Below, in pieces: positions 4,989 through 6,306 of a stretch of DNA of 6,306 nt. The stretch spans positions 1 through 6,306 of the forward strand of contig JASHSZ010000600.1 of NCBI GenBank assembly GCA_030040815.1. Reading direction: 5' to 3'. The stretch comes from Streptosporangiaceae bacterium (GTDB taxonomy: Bacteria > Actinomycetota > Actinomycetes > Streptosporangiales > Streptosporangiaceae). The number at the start of each line of letters is the position of its first letter. Within the stretch, counting starts at the first letter, position 1. The notes beneath the pieces were generated by a model that saw nothing but the letters and a program-made list of their open reading frames with translations, was not told the DNA's origin and did no database searches. The position numbers and the translations under genes are program-made.

Positions 4989-4993
4989 ACAGT

Positions 4994-5000
4994 GAGGTGG
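4994..5000 (+). promoter_or_regulatory. Ribosome binding site that fixes the transporter start
   Basis: GAGGTGG lies 5 bases before GTG 5006. In-frame GTGs also occur at 4997, inside this motif, and at 5015. The spacing favours 5006 over both. Confidence 0.7.
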
Positions 5001-5005
5001 CAGTA

Positions 5006-6306
5006 GTGAGCAGCGTGACCGCGGCCCAGCCAGGCCAGCAGCGGCCCGGCCAGCAGGCGAGCCCGGCGACCCACACCGGTCTGGCCATGGTGGTGGTGAT
5101 GACCGGGGTGCTGATCACGGCCGTCGACACCACGATCGTCGTGCTGGCGCTGCCGACGATCGAGCGGGACCTGCACGTGTCGCTTGCGTCGGTGGTCTGG
5201 GTGGTCATCGGCTACCTGCTCGTCATCACCCTGCTGGCCACGCAGGTGGGTCGGCTCGGCGACATGTTCGGCCGGGTTCGGATGTACGAGGCCGGCTTCG
5301 CGGTCTTCGTGCTCGGCTCGCTGCTGTGCGCGGTGTCTTGGAGCGAGGCGGCCATCATCGGCTTCCGGGTGCTGCAGGGCATCGGCGGTGCGTTCGTCAC
5401 GGCCAACAGCGGTGCCGTGATCGCCGAGCTCTACCCGCCGGAGAAACGAGGCAAGGCGTTCGGCTACAACTCGGTGGGCTGGAGCGTCGGCGCGGTGCTC
5501 GGCATCATCCTGGGCGGCCTGATTGTCACGTACGTGTCGTGGCGGTGGATCTTCTGGATCAACGTGCCGATCGGCGTCGCCGCGCTGGCGCTGGCGCTGC
5601 GCGTGCTACGGGGGCGCTCGGAACGGACCAGCAGGCACCTGGACGTGGTCGGCATGCTCACCCTCGGGCTGGGGCTGTTCGGCGTGCTGTGGGCGATGAC
5701 CAGGCTGGCGACCAACGAGCTCACCGGATCGGTTATCGGGTACCTCGTCGGCGGTGTCGCGTTGCTAGCCGCGTTCGTGGTGGTCGAGCTGCGCCAGTTC
5801 GAGCCGATGCTGGACCTGTCCTTGTTCAAGATCCCGACCATGGCCCCGTCGCTGCTCGCCTCGCTGTTCCAGGGGCTGGGGAACTTCGCGACGCTGTTCC
5901 TCGTGATCATGTACCTGCAGGGCGCGCGGGCACTGACGCCGATCCACGCCTCGCTGCTGCTGATCCCCGGCTACGTCATCGGCTCCGCGATCGGGCCGTT
6001 CGCAGGACGGCTGGCAGACCGCGTCGGCCCGGTGATCCCGGCGACTGCGGGCCTGGCGGCTCAGGTCGTAGCGCTGGCGGTGTACGCCCAGCTGTCGGTG
6101 ACGAGCGGGCTGTGGCTGGTCGTGCTGGGCAGCGTGATCAACGGGGCGGGCGCGTCGGCGTTCTTCCCGGCCAACAGCGCGGCCGTGATGAAGGCCTCAC
6201 CGCAGACAGTGCTGGGCATCTCCTCCGGCATGCTGCGGACGTTCGGCAACATCGGCATGGTGTTCTCGTTCTCGACCGCGATCCTCATCGCGTCGCAGTC
6301 GATATC
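5006..6306 (+). CDS. DHA2-family MFS drug/proton antiporter, 3' end beyond the window
   Basis: The 433 visible residues make up most of a 14-helix (DHA2, EmrB/QacA-like) inner-membrane exporter driven by the proton gradient. A cytoplasmic N-tail with a PGQQR/PGQQA duplication is followed by TM1 (about 25-48) with motif D1, DTTIVVLALPTI (41-52). Motif A between TM2 and TM3 is GRLGDMFGRVR (82-92). Motif B is RVLQGIGGAF (121-130). The motif C region, GWSVGAVLGIILGG (158-171), lacks the usual GP pair. WRWIFWINVPIG (179-190) is the classic DHA2 signature. Further hydrophobic helices alternate with GRLADRVGP (about 336-344), a second motif-A-like loop. GTG 5006 is chosen by its Shine-Dalgarno. The last helices are missing. 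It is divergent from menB after 52 bp; no drug substrate can be deduced, and no regulator gene adjoins it in the window. Confidence 0.94.
   Translation, partial: MSSVTAAQPGQQRPGQQASPATHTGLAMVVVMTGVLITAVDTTIVVLALPTIERDLHVSLASVVWVVIGYLLVITLLATQVGRLGDMFGRVRMYEAGFAVFVLGSLLCAVSWSEAAIIGFRVLQGIGGAFVTANSGAVIAELYPPEKRGKAFGYNSVGWSVGAVLGIILGGLIVTYVSWRWIFWINVPIGVAALALALRVLRGRSERTSRHLDVVGMLTLGLGLFGVLWAMTRLATNELTGSVIGYLVGGVALLAAFVVVELRQFEPMLDLSLFKIPTMAPSLLASLFQGLGNFATLFLVIMYLQGARALTPIHASLLLIPGYVIGSAIGPFAGRLADRVGPVIPATAGLAAQVVALAVYAQLSVTSGLWLVVLGSVINGAGASAFFPANSAAVMKASPQTVLGISSGMLRTFGNIGMVFSFSTAILIASQSI

Noticed and set aside
4171..4995. 274-codon plus-strand frame opposite menB
   Set aside because: It is the mirror of menB, rich in Arg, Val, His and Pro with no family pattern, and menB is unmistakable.
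5030..5059. Two-unit 15-bp repeat with GGCCAGCAG core at the transporter N-terminus
   Set aside because: It encodes PGQQR/PGQQA in a disordered tail. Two imperfect copies in GC-rich coding DNA are not remarkable.
1..6306. CRISPR array, insertion sequence or defence system
   Set aside because: There is no regularly spaced repeat, no transposase and no nuclease or defence-type domain in any supported gene.

Overview
The window looks like the chromosome of a high-GC actinomycete. G/C dominates third codon positions. The deduced proteins read like actinobacterial families: a MenB with the Asp-type active site, a PtpA-like phosphatase, a DHA2 transporter and a GASGRNGG-type FAD oxidoreductase. 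I cannot name the genus from the sequence.

Layout. Bases 2-127 are the C-terminal end of a TetR-type regulator, followed by a hairpin that looks like its terminator (141-164). Bases 165-589 hold no intact gene. They carry a 10-bp inverted repeat (285-294/333-342), a frame-broken relic of a small helix-turn-helix (excisionase/antitoxin type) protein (about 316-515) and a perfect 12-bp tandem duplication (518-541). A tRNA-Lys(CTT) gene lies at 590-662 on the minus strand, with a plausible promoter at 691-720. A relic of a mobile-element-type DNA-binding protein next to a tRNA 3' end suggests an old integration site, but no att duplication is visible.

The middle is a divergent pair of units separated by 54 bp. 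To the left (minus) is a 463-residue DAO-family FAD oxidoreductase (812-2203). To the right (plus) is a two-gene operon: a low-molecular-weight protein tyrosine phosphatase (2258-2797) and, 8 bp later, a fructosamine-kinase-family phosphotransferase (2806-3759). This phosphatase/kinase pairing fits a protein-repair (deglycation) unit. The kinase phosphorylates ketoamine adducts on glycated amines, and LMW-PTPs are known to hydrolyse ribulosamine-5-phosphate-type compounds. The divergent FAD enzyme belongs to the superfamily that also contains fructosyl-amine oxidases, so a shared role in handling glycated amines is an attractive but unproven idea.

Bases 3760-4053 separate two converging transcription units. 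They hold three stem-loops and a short minus-strand protein-like fragment, but no intact gene. On the minus strand lies menB (4054-4953), dihydroxynaphthoyl-CoA synthase of menaquinone synthesis. Divergent from it after 52 bp is a DHA2-family drug/proton antiporter (5006 to the window end, truncated), with a clear Shine-Dalgarno sequence that fixes a GTG start.

Most of the window is ordinary actinobacterial chromosome. The parts most worth a second look are the phosphatase-kinase(-oxidoreductase) locus and the decayed element next to tRNA-Lys.
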